Shown here piece by piece: positions 1-8,782 of a DNA stretch of 64,000 nucleotides. The stretch's first letter is position 1. Each line of letters opens with the position of its first letter. The stretch comes from DYJK01 sp040755055 (lineage in GTDB: Bacteria > Bacteroidota > Ignavibacteria > Ignavibacteriales > Melioribacteraceae). The stretch is from the NCBI GenBank assembly GCA_040755055.1, contig JBFMBS010000023.1, forward strand, positions 8,452 to 72,451, given 5' to 3'. The position numbers and the translations under genes are program-made. The notes below the pieces were generated by a model. The model saw nothing but the letters and a program-made list of their open reading frames with translations. It had not been told where the DNA came from and made no database searches.

Positions 1-41
1 ACTCCTTCGGAGAATAATTACTTTAGAGACAACCTCCACAG

Positions 42-1346
42 CTATTTGATTAGTTTACCAAATAATGTGAGGTACATGAATTTATAGATATCAGTATTAT
101 CAACCGAACCTTTTACGTATTCGGAATTTAATCCTGAAGCACGTACAAGTACCGAACCGCTCACATCATCAGTAGTTGACCATGCAACAACAAAAGGGAA
201 AACTTTCCCTTGTTTGTCTGGTTTAGCAATAAACGGTAAAGTTTCACTTCCTTTAATACCGTCGTAAGGGGAACTATTTGGCGAATTTTTCGGAACGGGT
301 TTATCGATGGGCAAATTTTCTAATGTAAACCCAATTGTTTCCATGCCGCCGGCTTCGCTATCGGAACAAGTAATTAACAAAGTATTCGGATTTTCTTTTT
401 GGAATTCTAGCACAACTCCCAAAGCATCATCTGCATGTTTTAAAGCTTCAAAAACTCCGCTTGCGTTGTTTTTATTCCCGAAATTATCTGTTCCTTCTTC
501 CTCAACAACAAGAAAGAATTGTTGACGGTTTCTTGATAAAATTTTTATTGCCGCTTTTGTCATCTCAGCAACTGTAGGTGTATTAGCTTTAAAATTTTCG
601 AGATGCAGCTTTTGCTGTTCTTCCTCAGTCTTATCGTTAAATGTATGATCTTCTGAAAAAATACCTAGTACTTTGTCAATGTCTTTAGGCAAATTAATCA
701 ACTCTTCCTTAGTATAAATAACATAGTAACCGAGTTTTTTTGCTTCTTCAATCAAATTTAATCCATCGGTTCTTTTCCCGCTTTGGCAATAGATACCTTT
801 TACTCCTTCCGGTAAGAGCCACTCTTCGCCGCCGTACATTATTACATCAACGCCGGAAAAGATAGTTTGTTTAGCAATCTCGGCATCTTCGGAACGTTTA
901 TTAACCGAAACAACAAATGCCCCGGTTCCCGGCTCGATAATACTTCCGGAATTTATCAACCCCGTTTTTATCCCGGCTTTCATAGCTTCTTGCATAATAC
1001 TCATCTTTTTGCCGGAACGTGCTGTGGGAATTTCATGGTTGTCGTCCATTCCGTAAGTTCTTATACCGGTCTTAATGCCATAAGCATGGATAGTACCTCC
1101 GGCATTCGATGAAGCAGTTAATGCATCTGAAATATGACCGAGGTACACCCCAATGTTTGGAAGCAAGTCCCAATTTATATTTGAGTCTGGACCAACTTCA
1201 AGCATTCTAAGAGCGCTCCAAACTGCAGCTGAAGTTCCATCCGGATGAATGAAAACTACATTCCCTTTTGTTTTTTCGTTTGTCTCTTGAGCTGATACTG
1301 TTAGTCCTAGAAGCAAAATGCAGATGATAGATAGTTTGAATTTCAT
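42..1346 (-). CDS. Alkaline-phosphatase-superfamily protein, secreted, with altered metal site
   Basis: 434 aa with a typical N-terminal signal peptide (residues 1-19, ending at SAQ). The fold signature of the PhoA family is visible in order: HPDG (Asp36, metal ligand position), a TASS segment (Ser79/80, position of the phosphorylated Ser), VEEEGTD (Glu282, Asp287) and CSDSEAGG (Asp329). Compared with E. coli PhoA, the three zinc-binding His positions appear changed: Asn291 where His331 is expected, Ser330 where His370 is expected, and no His-Thr-Gly near residues 388-398. It would act in the periplasm or outside the cell. Whether it is an active phosphomonoesterase, a different metallo-hydrolase or a degenerate enzyme cannot be decided from sequence. 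Single gene, divergent from metG. Confidence 0.75.
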   Translation of the reverse strand: MKFKLSIICILLLGLTVSAQETNEKTKGNVVFIHPDGTSAAVWSALRMLEVGPDSNINWDLLPNIGVYLGHISDALTASSNAGGTIHAYGIKTGIRTYGMDDNHEIPTARSGKKMSIMQEAMKAGIKTGLINSGSIIEPGTGAFVVSVNKRSEDAEIAKQTIFSGVDVIMYGGEEWLLPEGVKGIYCQSGKRTDGLNLIEEAKKLGYYVIYTKEELINLPKDIDKVLGIFSEDHTFNDKTEEEQQKLHLENFKANTPTVAEMTKAAIKILSRNRQQFFLVVEEEGTDNFGNKNNASGVFEALKHADDALGVVLEFQKENPNTLLITCSDSEAGGMETIGFTLENLPIDKPVPKNSPNSSPYDGIKGSETLPFIAKPDKQGKVFPFVVAWSTTDDVSGSVLVRASGLNSEYVKGSVDNTDIYKFMYLTLFGKLIK

Positions 1347-1485
1347 TTTTACCCGAAATAATTTTTTGAAGTTGGAAAAATAATAAATCTGTCGGTAACT
1401 ACTGTATGGCTTAGATTAAATAATTATTAAAAGGTATTTGTCTGCACAATTTTTTTTCTTTAGTCTCATAAATTTTTTAATTCAC

Positions 1486-1513
1486 CTTACTTGTCTGCAT
1501 GGGCAGAGGTAAG
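1486..1513. repeat. Imperfect inverted repeat upstream of metG
   Basis: CTTAC (1486-1490) and CTGC (1495-1498) pair with GCAG (1503-1506) and GTAAG (1509-1513). The hairpin lies between the divergent phosphatase and metG genes and is followed by a T-run at 1525-1530. It may be a dispersed intergenic element or a weak terminator; nothing more can be said. Confidence 0.35.
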
Positions 1514-1566
1514 TTGGTCTGCTATTTTTTAGGTTATGTATTATCTAATGATAAACGGAATTTTCT

Positions 1567-1574
1567 TATATTTG
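1567..1574 (+). promoter_or_regulatory. Putative -7 element (TAtaTTTG) of metG promoter
   Basis: The octamer matches the Bacteroidota -7 consensus TAnnTTTG and is followed by CCCA. No good -33 TTG lies at the expected distance. It sits inside the extended reading frame that begins at 1536, which is one reason to place the metG start downstream, at 1605. Confidence 0.4.
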
Positions 1575-1604
1575 CCCACAATTAATAACATTTTCGGGCT
1601 AATC

Positions 1605-3644
1605 TTGAATCGCGAGAAAGTTCTTGTCACATCGGCTTTACCTTATGCAAACGGTAGGATTCACCTTGGGCATTTAAGCGGTGCGTATCTTCCGGCAGAT
1701 ATTTATGTGCGTTATAAACGTTTAAAAGGTGACGATATAATCTATATCTGCGGTTCAGATGAACACGGTGTACCGATAACTATAACGGCCGATAAAGAAA
1801 AAGTCTCACCAAAAGTGATAATTGATCGTTATCATGAACTAAATAAAACTGCTTTCGAAAAATTCGGGATGAGTTTCGATATCTATTCCCGGACAAGCTT
1901 ACCGGTGCATCACAAAACAGCGCAAGAATTTTTCAAATGTTATTATGACCAGGGATTGTTGGTAGAAAAAAAATCAATGCAGTTCTACGATGAAAAAGTT
2001 AAAATGTTTTTACCTGATCGGTATGTTGAAGGAACATGCCCGCGATGCGGATACGAAGAAGCAAGAAGCGATGAATGTGAAAAATGCGGTTCGCTATATG
2101 AACCATCGGAGCTGATAAATCCAAAGAGTAAAATTTCCGGCGAGACGCCGGTACTGAAAGAAACCTCGCATTGGTACTTTCCGCTTGGAAAATACCAGGA
2201 GCGTTTGGAAAAATATATTGCCGAGATGAGTGAAAAGTATGGATGGAAAGATAATGTTCTTCAATATTGCCGCGGCTGGTTTAAAGATGGTTTGAAGGAC
2301 CGTGCAATTACACGTGATCTCGATTGGGGTGTTAAAGTACCGCTCGAAAATGTTGAAAATAAAGTTCTTTATGTTTGGTTTGAGGCAGTGCTTGGATATA
2401 TATCTGCAACAAAAGAACTTTCTGAAAAAAGAAATGAACCTGAACTCTGGAAAAAATATTGGCAATCTCCTGATACAAAGTATATTTCATTTATCGGTAA
2501 AGATAATGTAGTATTCCATACAATTATTTTCCCGGCAATCTTAATGGCATGGAATGACACGAACAGCAGTAAATACGTACTACCGCAGAATGTTCCGGCA
2601 AATGAATTTTTGAATTTTGAAGGAAAGAAATTTTCAAAAAGCCGCGGATGGGGAATAGATGTTGATGAATTCTTAGAGCTCTTTCCGGCTGATACTCTCC
2701 GTTATACACTTGCAGCAAACTTGCCAGAAAATAAAGATACCGATTTCTATTGGAAGGAATACCAGGGAAGAAACAATGGCGAACTTGCTGATATCTTCGG
2801 AAACTTTGTTAATAGAACTTTCACTTTTGCATTTAAGCATTTTGACGGCAAGGTACCGGCTGCCGGTAATCTTGATAAGATTGATTTAGAAATGATCGAA
2901 CTTTTAATGAGTTACCCGGAAAGAGTAGGCAGCTTGATAGAAAAATATAAGATTAAAGATGCAGTCTTCGAGATGATGAACCTTGCACGTGCCGGCAATA
3001 AATATTTCAATGATTCGGAACCGTGGGTATCGGTTAAAAAGCATAAAGAAAAATGTGCTACAACAATTAATATCTGTTTAAATGCCATTTATACTCTTGG
3101 CGAATTGTTTGAACCGGTGGTACCTTTTTCTTCTGATAAAATTTTCAAAATGCTGAATGTACAAAAATGTGAGTGGAAAAAGTGCGGAGAATTAAATCTT
3201 AAAACCGGTCATCAGTTGAATCAACCGGAGATACTTTTTACAAAGATCGAGGATAAAGTGATTGAAGAACAGATAAACAAACTTGGTGTTGTTGAAGGCG
3301 AAGCACCTAAAGATGAAGAGATAACCATAGAAGATTTTAAACGTATAAAATTGAAAGTAGCAAAGATTGTCTCAGCTGAAAAGGTTAAGAAAAGCGAAAA
3401 ACTTTTAAAGCTTCTGATTGATTTAGGTTCCGAACAACGCCAGGTAGTTGCCGGTATAGCTAAAAGTTATGCGCCGGAAGAATTGATCGGGAAAAAGGTT
3501 ATGGTTGTTGCAAATCTTAAACCGGCTAAACTGTTTGGACTCGATTCGCAAGGAATGATCCTGGCGCTCGATACTGCCGAAGACGGCAAAGTAAAATTGA
3601 TTGAAGCTGACGCAAGCATAGTACCAGGTACTACAGCAAAATAA
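1605..3644 (+). CDS. metG: Methionyl-tRNA synthetase with C-terminal tRNA-binding domain
   Basis: Class I synthetase that charges tRNA-Met. The N-terminal Rossmann motif VLVTSALPYANGRIHLGH carries the HIGH signature. A four-Cys zinc knuckle (CPRCG...CEKCG) follows, and the KMSKS loop reads KFSKS. A C-terminal Trbp111/EMAPII-like OB domain covers about the last 110 residues (EDFKRIKLKVAKIVSAEK...), as in the long bacterial MetG form. The frame is open from ATG 1536, but the first 23 residues do not resemble MetG and overlap a promoter-like octamer. TTG 1605 gives the family-typical N terminus, so it is preferred, without a clear ribosome-binding site; ATG 1536 or 1548 are the alternatives. Confidence 0.93.
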   Translation: MNREKVLVTSALPYANGRIHLGHLSGAYLPADIYVRYKRLKGDDIIYICGSDEHGVPITITADKEKVSPKVIIDRYHELNKTAFEKFGMSFDIYSRTSLPVHHKTAQEFFKCYYDQGLLVEKKSMQFYDEKVKMFLPDRYVEGTCPRCGYEEARSDECEKCGSLYEPSELINPKSKISGETPVLKETSHWYFPLGKYQERLEKYIAEMSEKYGWKDNVLQYCRGWFKDGLKDRAITRDLDWGVKVPLENVENKVLYVWFEAVLGYISATKELSEKRNEPELWKKYWQSPDTKYISFIGKDNVVFHTIIFPAILMAWNDTNSSKYVLPQNVPANEFLNFEGKKFSKSRGWGIDVDEFLELFPADTLRYTLAANLPENKDTDFYWKEYQGRNNGELADIFGNFVNRTFTFAFKHFDGKVPAAGNLDKIDLEMIELLMSYPERVGSLIEKYKIKDAVFEMMNLARAGNKYFNDSEPWVSVKKHKEKCATTINICLNAIYTLGELFEPVVPFSSDKIFKMLNVQKCEWKKCGELNLKTGHQLNQPEILFTKIEDKVIEEQINKLGVVEGEAPKDEEITIEDFKRIKLKVAKIVSAEKVKKSEKLLKLLIDLGSEQRQVVAGIAKSYAPEELIGKKVMVVANLKPAKLFGLDSQGMILALDTAEDGKVKLIEADASIVPGTTAK

Positions 3645-3669
3645 TCCAAATTAAGTTTCACTAATTGAA

Positions 3670-4617
3670 ATGAAAAAAAAATCACCGCTTAACAGATCGG
3701 TAACAATATCCAAAGGTGAAATAAAAAAATATTCCAGCCGGTTGATTGAATTAAACTGCCAAATGTCTTCCGCTAGTTTGATAAATAAAACGATTAATCA
3801 AGATCTTTCCGAAGCAATCGATTTTCTCCCCGACAAATTTGTTGACCTTATGATTATTGATCCGCCTTATAATCTTACAAAAAATTTTAGATCGGTAAGA
3901 TTCAAGGAGCGTACGATTGAAAATTATTCCGGTTGGATTGAAAGTTTTATTCTCAAACTAAGGAGAATTTTGAAGAACGATGCATCTCTATACTTTTGCA
4001 GCGATTGGTTCACATCGATTTCAATTGCAAATGTTTTGGATAAACATTTTATTATCCGGAACCGGATTACATGGGAACGAGAAAAGGGGAGAGGTTCCAA
4101 GGTTAATTGGAAAAATAGTTCCGAGGATATATGGTTCTGCACGGTATCTAATAAATATAAATTTCATCCCGATGCGATAAAACTTAATCGTAAAGTTATA
4201 GCTCCTTACAAGGATAAAAGCGGCAGACCGAAGGATTGGGTAAACAATGGTAATGGAAAGTTCAGGTTGACATTTCCATCGAATATATGGACAGATATTT
4301 CGGTGCCGTTTTGGTCGATGCCGGAAAATACTGAGCACCCGACACAAAAACCTGAAAAGTTAATTGCTAAACTTGTATTAGCCAGTTCTAACGAAGGTGA
4401 TATTGTATTCGATCCGTTTCTTGGAAGCGGCACAACTTCTGTCGTAGCTAAGAAATTAAATCGTAAATATTTGGGAATAGAAATAGATAGAACATATGCT
4501 TCTCTTGCCGAAAAAAGATTGGAGATTGCAGAGAACGACAAACGGATTCAAGGTTATGATAATGGTATATTTTGGGAAAGAAATAGTTTCATATATCAAT
4601 CCCAGCTTAATAAGTGA
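3670..4617 (+). CDS. Orphan site-specific DNA methyltransferase (DPPY, beta-type order)
   Basis: 315 aa amino-methyltransferase. The catalytic motif IV DPPYNL comes early (about residue 64), followed by a long target-recognition region, HPTQKP, and then the AdoMet-binding FDPFLGSGTT motif near the C terminus. This is the beta-class order, used by N6-adenine and N4-cytosine enzymes; the HPTQKPEKL stretch and the ITWEREKGRG segment recall adenine methyltransferases of the RsrI/HinfI type. No restriction endonuclease, specificity subunit or vsr gene is adjacent: metG lies upstream and a parvulin gene downstream. It may therefore be an orphan methylase with an epigenetic or repair-related role, or a relic of a restriction-modification system. 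The recognition site cannot be read from the sequence. Confidence 0.85.
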   Translation: MKKKSPLNRSVTISKGEIKKYSSRLIELNCQMSSASLINKTINQDLSEAIDFLPDKFVDLMIIDPPYNLTKNFRSVRFKERTIENYSGWIESFILKLRRILKNDASLYFCSDWFTSISIANVLDKHFIIRNRITWEREKGRGSKVNWKNSSEDIWFCTVSNKYKFHPDAIKLNRKVIAPYKDKSGRPKDWVNNGNGKFRLTFPSNIWTDISVPFWSMPENTEHPTQKPEKLIAKLVLASSNEGDIVFDPFLGSGTTSVVAKKLNRKYLGIEIDRTYASLAEKRLEIAENDKRIQGYDNGIFWERNSFIYQSQLNK

Positions 4618-4693
4618 TGGTAAATTCCTTGATTTTTCAAACTTCATTGGATAAAATAGTAATTCAAAAATTTCATAAAAGGAGGATTTATTA

Positions 4694-6679
4694 ATGCTAT
4701 ATAAGAGAATGGTTTTACTGGTTGTGCCACTTTTATTAACAATAATTTCGTGTACACCGGAACAATCTAAAATCGTAGCCGAATACGGTGATTATAAAAT
4801 CTACCTTGATGAATTTGAAAAAGCATATACTAAGAATGCCGGAGGACTTGATAAAGCTAAAAAGGATTCAATTGATGCTTACAAAAAATTTCTCGATCTC
4901 CTTGTTAATTACAAGATGAAACTTCGCGATGCCGTGGTACGCGGCTATAAGGTTAATCATGAAATGCAAAATGAGCTGGTGCAATACAAAATAAATATCG
5001 GGACTACTTTGTATTTAGAAAATACACTTGTTGAACCCGGGATAAAAGAATTGTATGAAAGGAGAAAAACTGAAGTACTTGCTGCACATATTAGTCTTGG
5101 ACCTGATTCAACAATGAATGAAAATCAGGTTGTAGAATTGGGTAACAAGCTAATAGAAAGAATAAACAACGGTGAAGACTTTGCAATATTAGCTAAAGAA
5201 TACTCGAAAGATCCTAATACAAAAGATCGCGGTGGAGTAGTTGGCTGGATTACAGCCGGTCAGGTTTTGATTAAGGACATCGAAGATGCTCTATATAATA
5301 CCGACCCCGGGAAAATTTATTCTAAGCTTCTTAAGTCAAATGTAAATTATCATATCATCAAAGTCCTAGAGAAAAATCCGCGTAAACATGCTTTAGTTGC
5401 AAGCCACATCTTAGCGGCATTTAGAGATACAACCGGTAATGTTGATACAGCGAGAGCTTACACAAAAATACTTGATGTCAAAAAGCATCTTGATGCCGGT
5501 GAAGACTTCGGTGAAGTTGCACAAAAATATTCGGACGATAAATGGAGTGCAAAGAATAAAGGTGACCTCGGTTCGTTTACACGCGGCAGAATGGTGCCCG
5601 AATTTGAAGAAGCTGCCTGGAAATTAAAACCCGGCGAAGTTTCCCCGATTGTTAAATCACAATTTGGTTACCACATAATTAAATTGAAATCGATTGAACC
5701 TATTCCAGAATTCCAGCAAGTTCGTGATGAGTTAAAAGAAATCTATAAACGTGTTAAATATAAATTTGAATATGATCAGTTGATTGAAAAATTGAAAAAA
5801 GAAAGAAATTACAAAGTAAACGGGGGAGTTGTCGGCAAATTACACGGCAGAGTGGATACAATTAAAGTCGGTCCTTCATACGCTAACAGTCTTGTACAAA
5901 ATGAATTAGGTAAGGAAATTTTATTCACTACTAATACTAATAAGTACATTGTTGATTCATTATTCTCTTACTTGTACAAGAAAGGTTTATACATCCAATC
6001 CAAGATGGATAACAAAAATTTAGAAGATGCAATAAAACAATACACCTCTGATATGCTTGTCCAGGAGAAAGCTTTAGAATATGATAAAGAGAATAGTACC
6101 TTTGCAGATATAATGAAAGACTATGAAGACGGTATCTATTTATTTAAAATTTTAGAAGACGAAGTATGGTCAAAAGTAAAAGTCGATAGCCAGATGGTGG
6201 CAAAATATTATGAAGAAGTAAAACAAAATTACTGGTGGAAAGAACGGGTTGAATTCAAAGAAATATTTATCAGGAAAGATTCTTTGATGGTTGCGGTTTT
6301 CAATAGGGCAATGGAAGGTGAAAACTTTGATTCTTTAATTGCGAAATATTCGGTAAGAAAAGGATATGAAAATACTCCCGGTTATTTTGGTTTGGTAGAA
6401 ATTGATGCTAATGATCTTGCTAAGAATGCGGCTAAGGTTAGTAAAATAGGAGGCATTGCCAGACCGTTTAAACACCAGGATGGTTACTCAATTGTGAAAT
6501 TAATACAAAGAGTTCCGCCCACACAAAAAACATTTGAAGAAGTACAAGCAGAACTTTCGAGTGTGTTGCAAGAAAAAGAAACCAAGAAAATGGAAGAGGA
6601 ATATTTAGATAAACTAAAGAAATTATATAAACCAAAATATTATTACGAAGAATTAGTGAATGCATTCAAGCAGAAGTAA
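4694..6679 (+). CDS. Lipoprotein peptidyl-prolyl isomerase with multiple parvulin domains
   Basis: 661 aa. N-terminal lipoprotein signal with lipobox TIISC (Cys20), so it is probably anchored in a membrane and faces the periplasm. Two clear rotamase (PpiC/parvulin) domains follow, at about residues 130-225 (AHISLG...YHIIKV) and 235-340 (ASHILAAF...YGYHIIKL type ending); a third, more divergent repeat is at about 520-610 (VEFKEIFIRKD...DGYSIVKL). The likely role is folding or quality control of envelope and outer-membrane proteins. A strong AAGGAGG site precedes ATG 4694. The next gene starts 20 bases before its stop, so the two are translationally coupled. Confidence 0.88.
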   Translation: MLYKRMVLLVVPLLLTIISCTPEQSKIVAEYGDYKIYLDEFEKAYTKNAGGLDKAKKDSIDAYKKFLDLLVNYKMKLRDAVVRGYKVNHEMQNELVQYKINIGTTLYLENTLVEPGIKELYERRKTEVLAAHISLGPDSTMNENQVVELGNKLIERINNGEDFAILAKEYSKDPNTKDRGGVVGWITAGQVLIKDIEDALYNTDPGKIYSKLLKSNVNYHIIKVLEKNPRKHALVASHILAAFRDTTGNVDTARAYTKILDVKKHLDAGEDFGEVAQKYSDDKWSAKNKGDLGSFTRGRMVPEFEEAAWKLKPGEVSPIVKSQFGYHIIKLKSIEPIPEFQQVRDELKEIYKRVKYKFEYDQLIEKLKKERNYKVNGGVVGKLHGRVDTIKVGPSYANSLVQNELGKEILFTTNTNKYIVDSLFSYLYKKGLYIQSKMDNKNLEDAIKQYTSDMLVQEKALEYDKENSTFADIMKDYEDGIYLFKILEDEVWSKVKVDSQMVAKYYEEVKQNYWWKERVEFKEIFIRKDSLMVAVFNRAMEGENFDSLIAKYSVRKGYENTPGYFGLVEIDANDLAKNAAKVSKIGGIARPFKHQDGYSIVKLIQRVPPTQKTFEEVQAELSSVLQEKETKKMEEEYLDKLKKLYKPKYYYEELVNAFKQK

Positions 6680-7472
6680 AATACTCGTTCTACTCTTTCT
6701 GTTATTGTTGGGTTGTTCTAAAGAAGAAAAAAAATCCAGGGAATTGGTACGGATTAATGATGCTGTGTTAACGGAAGATGAGTTGCGGATTGCTCTTTCA
6801 GACCCGCGTAACTTTGGCAAAAATCGTGAAGAGTATATTAATGAATGGATAGAACAGCAGATACTATATCAGCAAGCTGTGGATGAGGGGATTGTTAACG
6901 GGAGTGAGTATAATTTAATCCTTGAAACAACTAAAAAGAGACTCGCTTCTTCAATGTTGTTGGAGAAGTTAATAGAAGAAAATAGTTTTGAGCCCGGGAA
7001 AGAGGAAATCGAAAAATACTTTGAAGAATACAAAGACGATTTTAAACTTAACAACGACAGCTATCGCTTAAACATTGCATATTTTAATAACCGGGAAAAG
7101 GCAGCACAGTTCCGTACTTTATTGATTGAAAGTGATTGGGATAAAGCATTGAACGCTTACCGTTTGGAAACTAGTTTAACCGGAACAGTTACGTCAGAAG
7201 TATATTCCGATTATAGACTTCAACCGGTGAATCTGCAAAGAGCAGTTCAAGTACTCATGCCCGGCGAAGTGAGCATAGTTCTTGAAACGGAACCGATGAA
7301 ATTTGCGGTTGTTCAACTCCTTGAAAAATTGTATCAAGGAGATGTCCCCAAGTTTGAAACAGTAGCAAACGAAGTAAAAGCCAGGTATGTAATTGTTAAG
7401 AGAAAGGATTTCGTTAAACAGTACATCGACAAATTAATCGAAGATCATAACATTGAAATTAAAAGGTACTAA
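6660..7472 (+). CDS. SurA-N-like lipoprotein chaperone
   Basis: 270 aa with lipobox LLLGC (Cys19). After the signal come RELVRINDAVLTEDELRIAL, a SurA-N/trigger-factor-like pattern, and a charged helical region; a degenerate parvulin domain may cover residues 120-230, but the usual HIL and GYH motifs are missing. It overlaps the previous parvulin gene by 20 bases and lies 2 bases before a SurA homologue. It therefore probably works in the same periplasmic folding pathway, perhaps as a non-catalytic partner. Confidence 0.72.
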   Translation: MHSSRSKILVLLFLLLLGCSKEEKKSRELVRINDAVLTEDELRIALSDPRNFGKNREEYINEWIEQQILYQQAVDEGIVNGSEYNLILETTKKRLASSMLLEKLIEENSFEPGKEEIEKYFEEYKDDFKLNNDSYRLNIAYFNNREKAAQFRTLLIESDWDKALNAYRLETSLTGTVTSEVYSDYRLQPVNLQRAVQVLMPGEVSIVLETEPMKFAVVQLLEKLYQGDVPKFETVANEVKARYVIVKRKDFVKQYIDKLIEDHNIEIKRY

Positions 7473-7474
7473 GA

Positions 7475-8740
7475 ATGAGATATATTCTTGTTGTTATTTT
7501 TTTTAGCACGTTATTATTTGGACAGCAAACCGCAGATAAAATTGTAGCTGTTGTAGATAATGAAATAATCCTGAAATCCGAACTCGATTTCCGCGTGAAC
7601 ATGGAAGCCGCGCAAAAGAATTTAGACCCGGCAAATGAACTCCTTCAGAAGCAGATTTTAAATCAACTGATCGAAGAAAAACTTCTTTATGCTCAAGCTG
7701 AACTTGATTCAATTACTGTTAAGGATGAACAAGTAACGGAAGTGCTCGAGAACCAGATTAATTATTTTATTCAGCAGTACGGTTCTAAAGAACGACTTGA
7801 ACAATTGTATGGAATGCCGGTCGAAAAAATTAAACGGACTTTACGTGAAGATACACGTAAAAGTTTAATGGCTCAGATGATGCAGCAGAAAAAATTCAGC
7901 GAGATGCAAGTTACACGTATGGAAGTTGTTGAATTCTATGATCAGTTCAAGGATTCACTTAGCATTGTCCCCGATAAGTATCAACTCTCCCACATTTTCC
8001 AAAATCCTCAAACCGGTGATAGGATTAAAAAGAAAGCAAAAGATCTCGCGGTTAAATTATTAGATTCATTAAAAAGAGGTGGTGACTTTGCCGAACTGGC
8101 AAAGAAATTTTCGGATGATCCCGGAAGTGCATCGCAAGGCGGTGATCTTGGTTTTGTGAAACGCGGTGTCTTCTACCCTGAATTTGAAGCAGTAGCGTTT
8201 TCGCTTGCACCAAACCAACTATCGGGGATTGTGGAATCACCGGTCGGCTATCACATAATACAACTTCTTGAAAGACGCGGTGAATCGATCCACTCTCGGC
8301 ACATTCTAGTTAAATTAAAATCCGATGATGAAGCTGATCTGAAAGCAATCGAATTCTTGACTGAAATTCGCGACAGCATAATGAAAGAAAATAATACTTT
8401 TGAATATTATGCAAAAAAATACAGTGACGATAAAGAAACCGGGAAATTCGGTGGTGACCTTGGTACTTTTGAAGTTTCACAGCTTGATAAAACTTTGACG
8501 GATGTTATATATAAATTGAAAGAGGGAGAAATTAGTTTCCCGAAGCGTTTGGAAATTGATCGTAATATCTATGGTTATCATATTGTTAAATTGATAAAGA
8601 GAATCCCAGAACACAAACCCGATCTTGATATTGATTATAACGAGATTAAACGGATAGCAGAATATTATAAAAAGCAAAAACTTTACACGAAGTGGATTCA
8701 AGAAATTAAAGAAAAAATTTATTGGGAAATTCGTATTTAA
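7475..8740 (+). CDS. surA: SurA-type periplasmic chaperone/peptidyl-prolyl isomerase
   Basis: 421 aa with a cleavable signal peptide (about residues 1-17). The SurA N-terminal domain begins TADKIVAVVDNEIILKSELDF, followed by two parvulin domains: YQLSHIFQ...GYHIIQL at about residues 165-270 and HSRHILVKL...YGYHIVKL at about 275-375. This is the classical SurA architecture used for outer-membrane protein biogenesis. It is the third gene of a run of three folding factors. The gene symbol is a family-level assignment. Confidence 0.88.
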   Translation: MRYILVVIFFSTLLFGQQTADKIVAVVDNEIILKSELDFRVNMEAAQKNLDPANELLQKQILNQLIEEKLLYAQAELDSITVKDEQVTEVLENQINYFIQQYGSKERLEQLYGMPVEKIKRTLREDTRKSLMAQMMQQKKFSEMQVTRMEVVEFYDQFKDSLSIVPDKYQLSHIFQNPQTGDRIKKKAKDLAVKLLDSLKRGGDFAELAKKFSDDPGSASQGGDLGFVKRGVFYPEFEAVAFSLAPNQLSGIVESPVGYHIIQLLERRGESIHSRHILVKLKSDDEADLKAIEFLTEIRDSIMKENNTFEYYAKKYSDDKETGKFGGDLGTFEVSQLDKTLTDVIYKLKEGEISFPKRLEIDRNIYGYHIVKLIKRIPEHKPDLDIDYNEIKRIAEYYKKQKLYTKWIQEIKEKIYWEIRI

Positions 8741-8782
8741 TTATTAACGTAATCCGGAGTTTTTTAATGAGAGGAGTAATAA

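Noticed and set aside
1486..1530. Riboswitch or T-box leader upstream of metG
   Set aside because: The hairpin is short, no T-box or SAM-motif consensus was found, and the likely promoter lies downstream of it.
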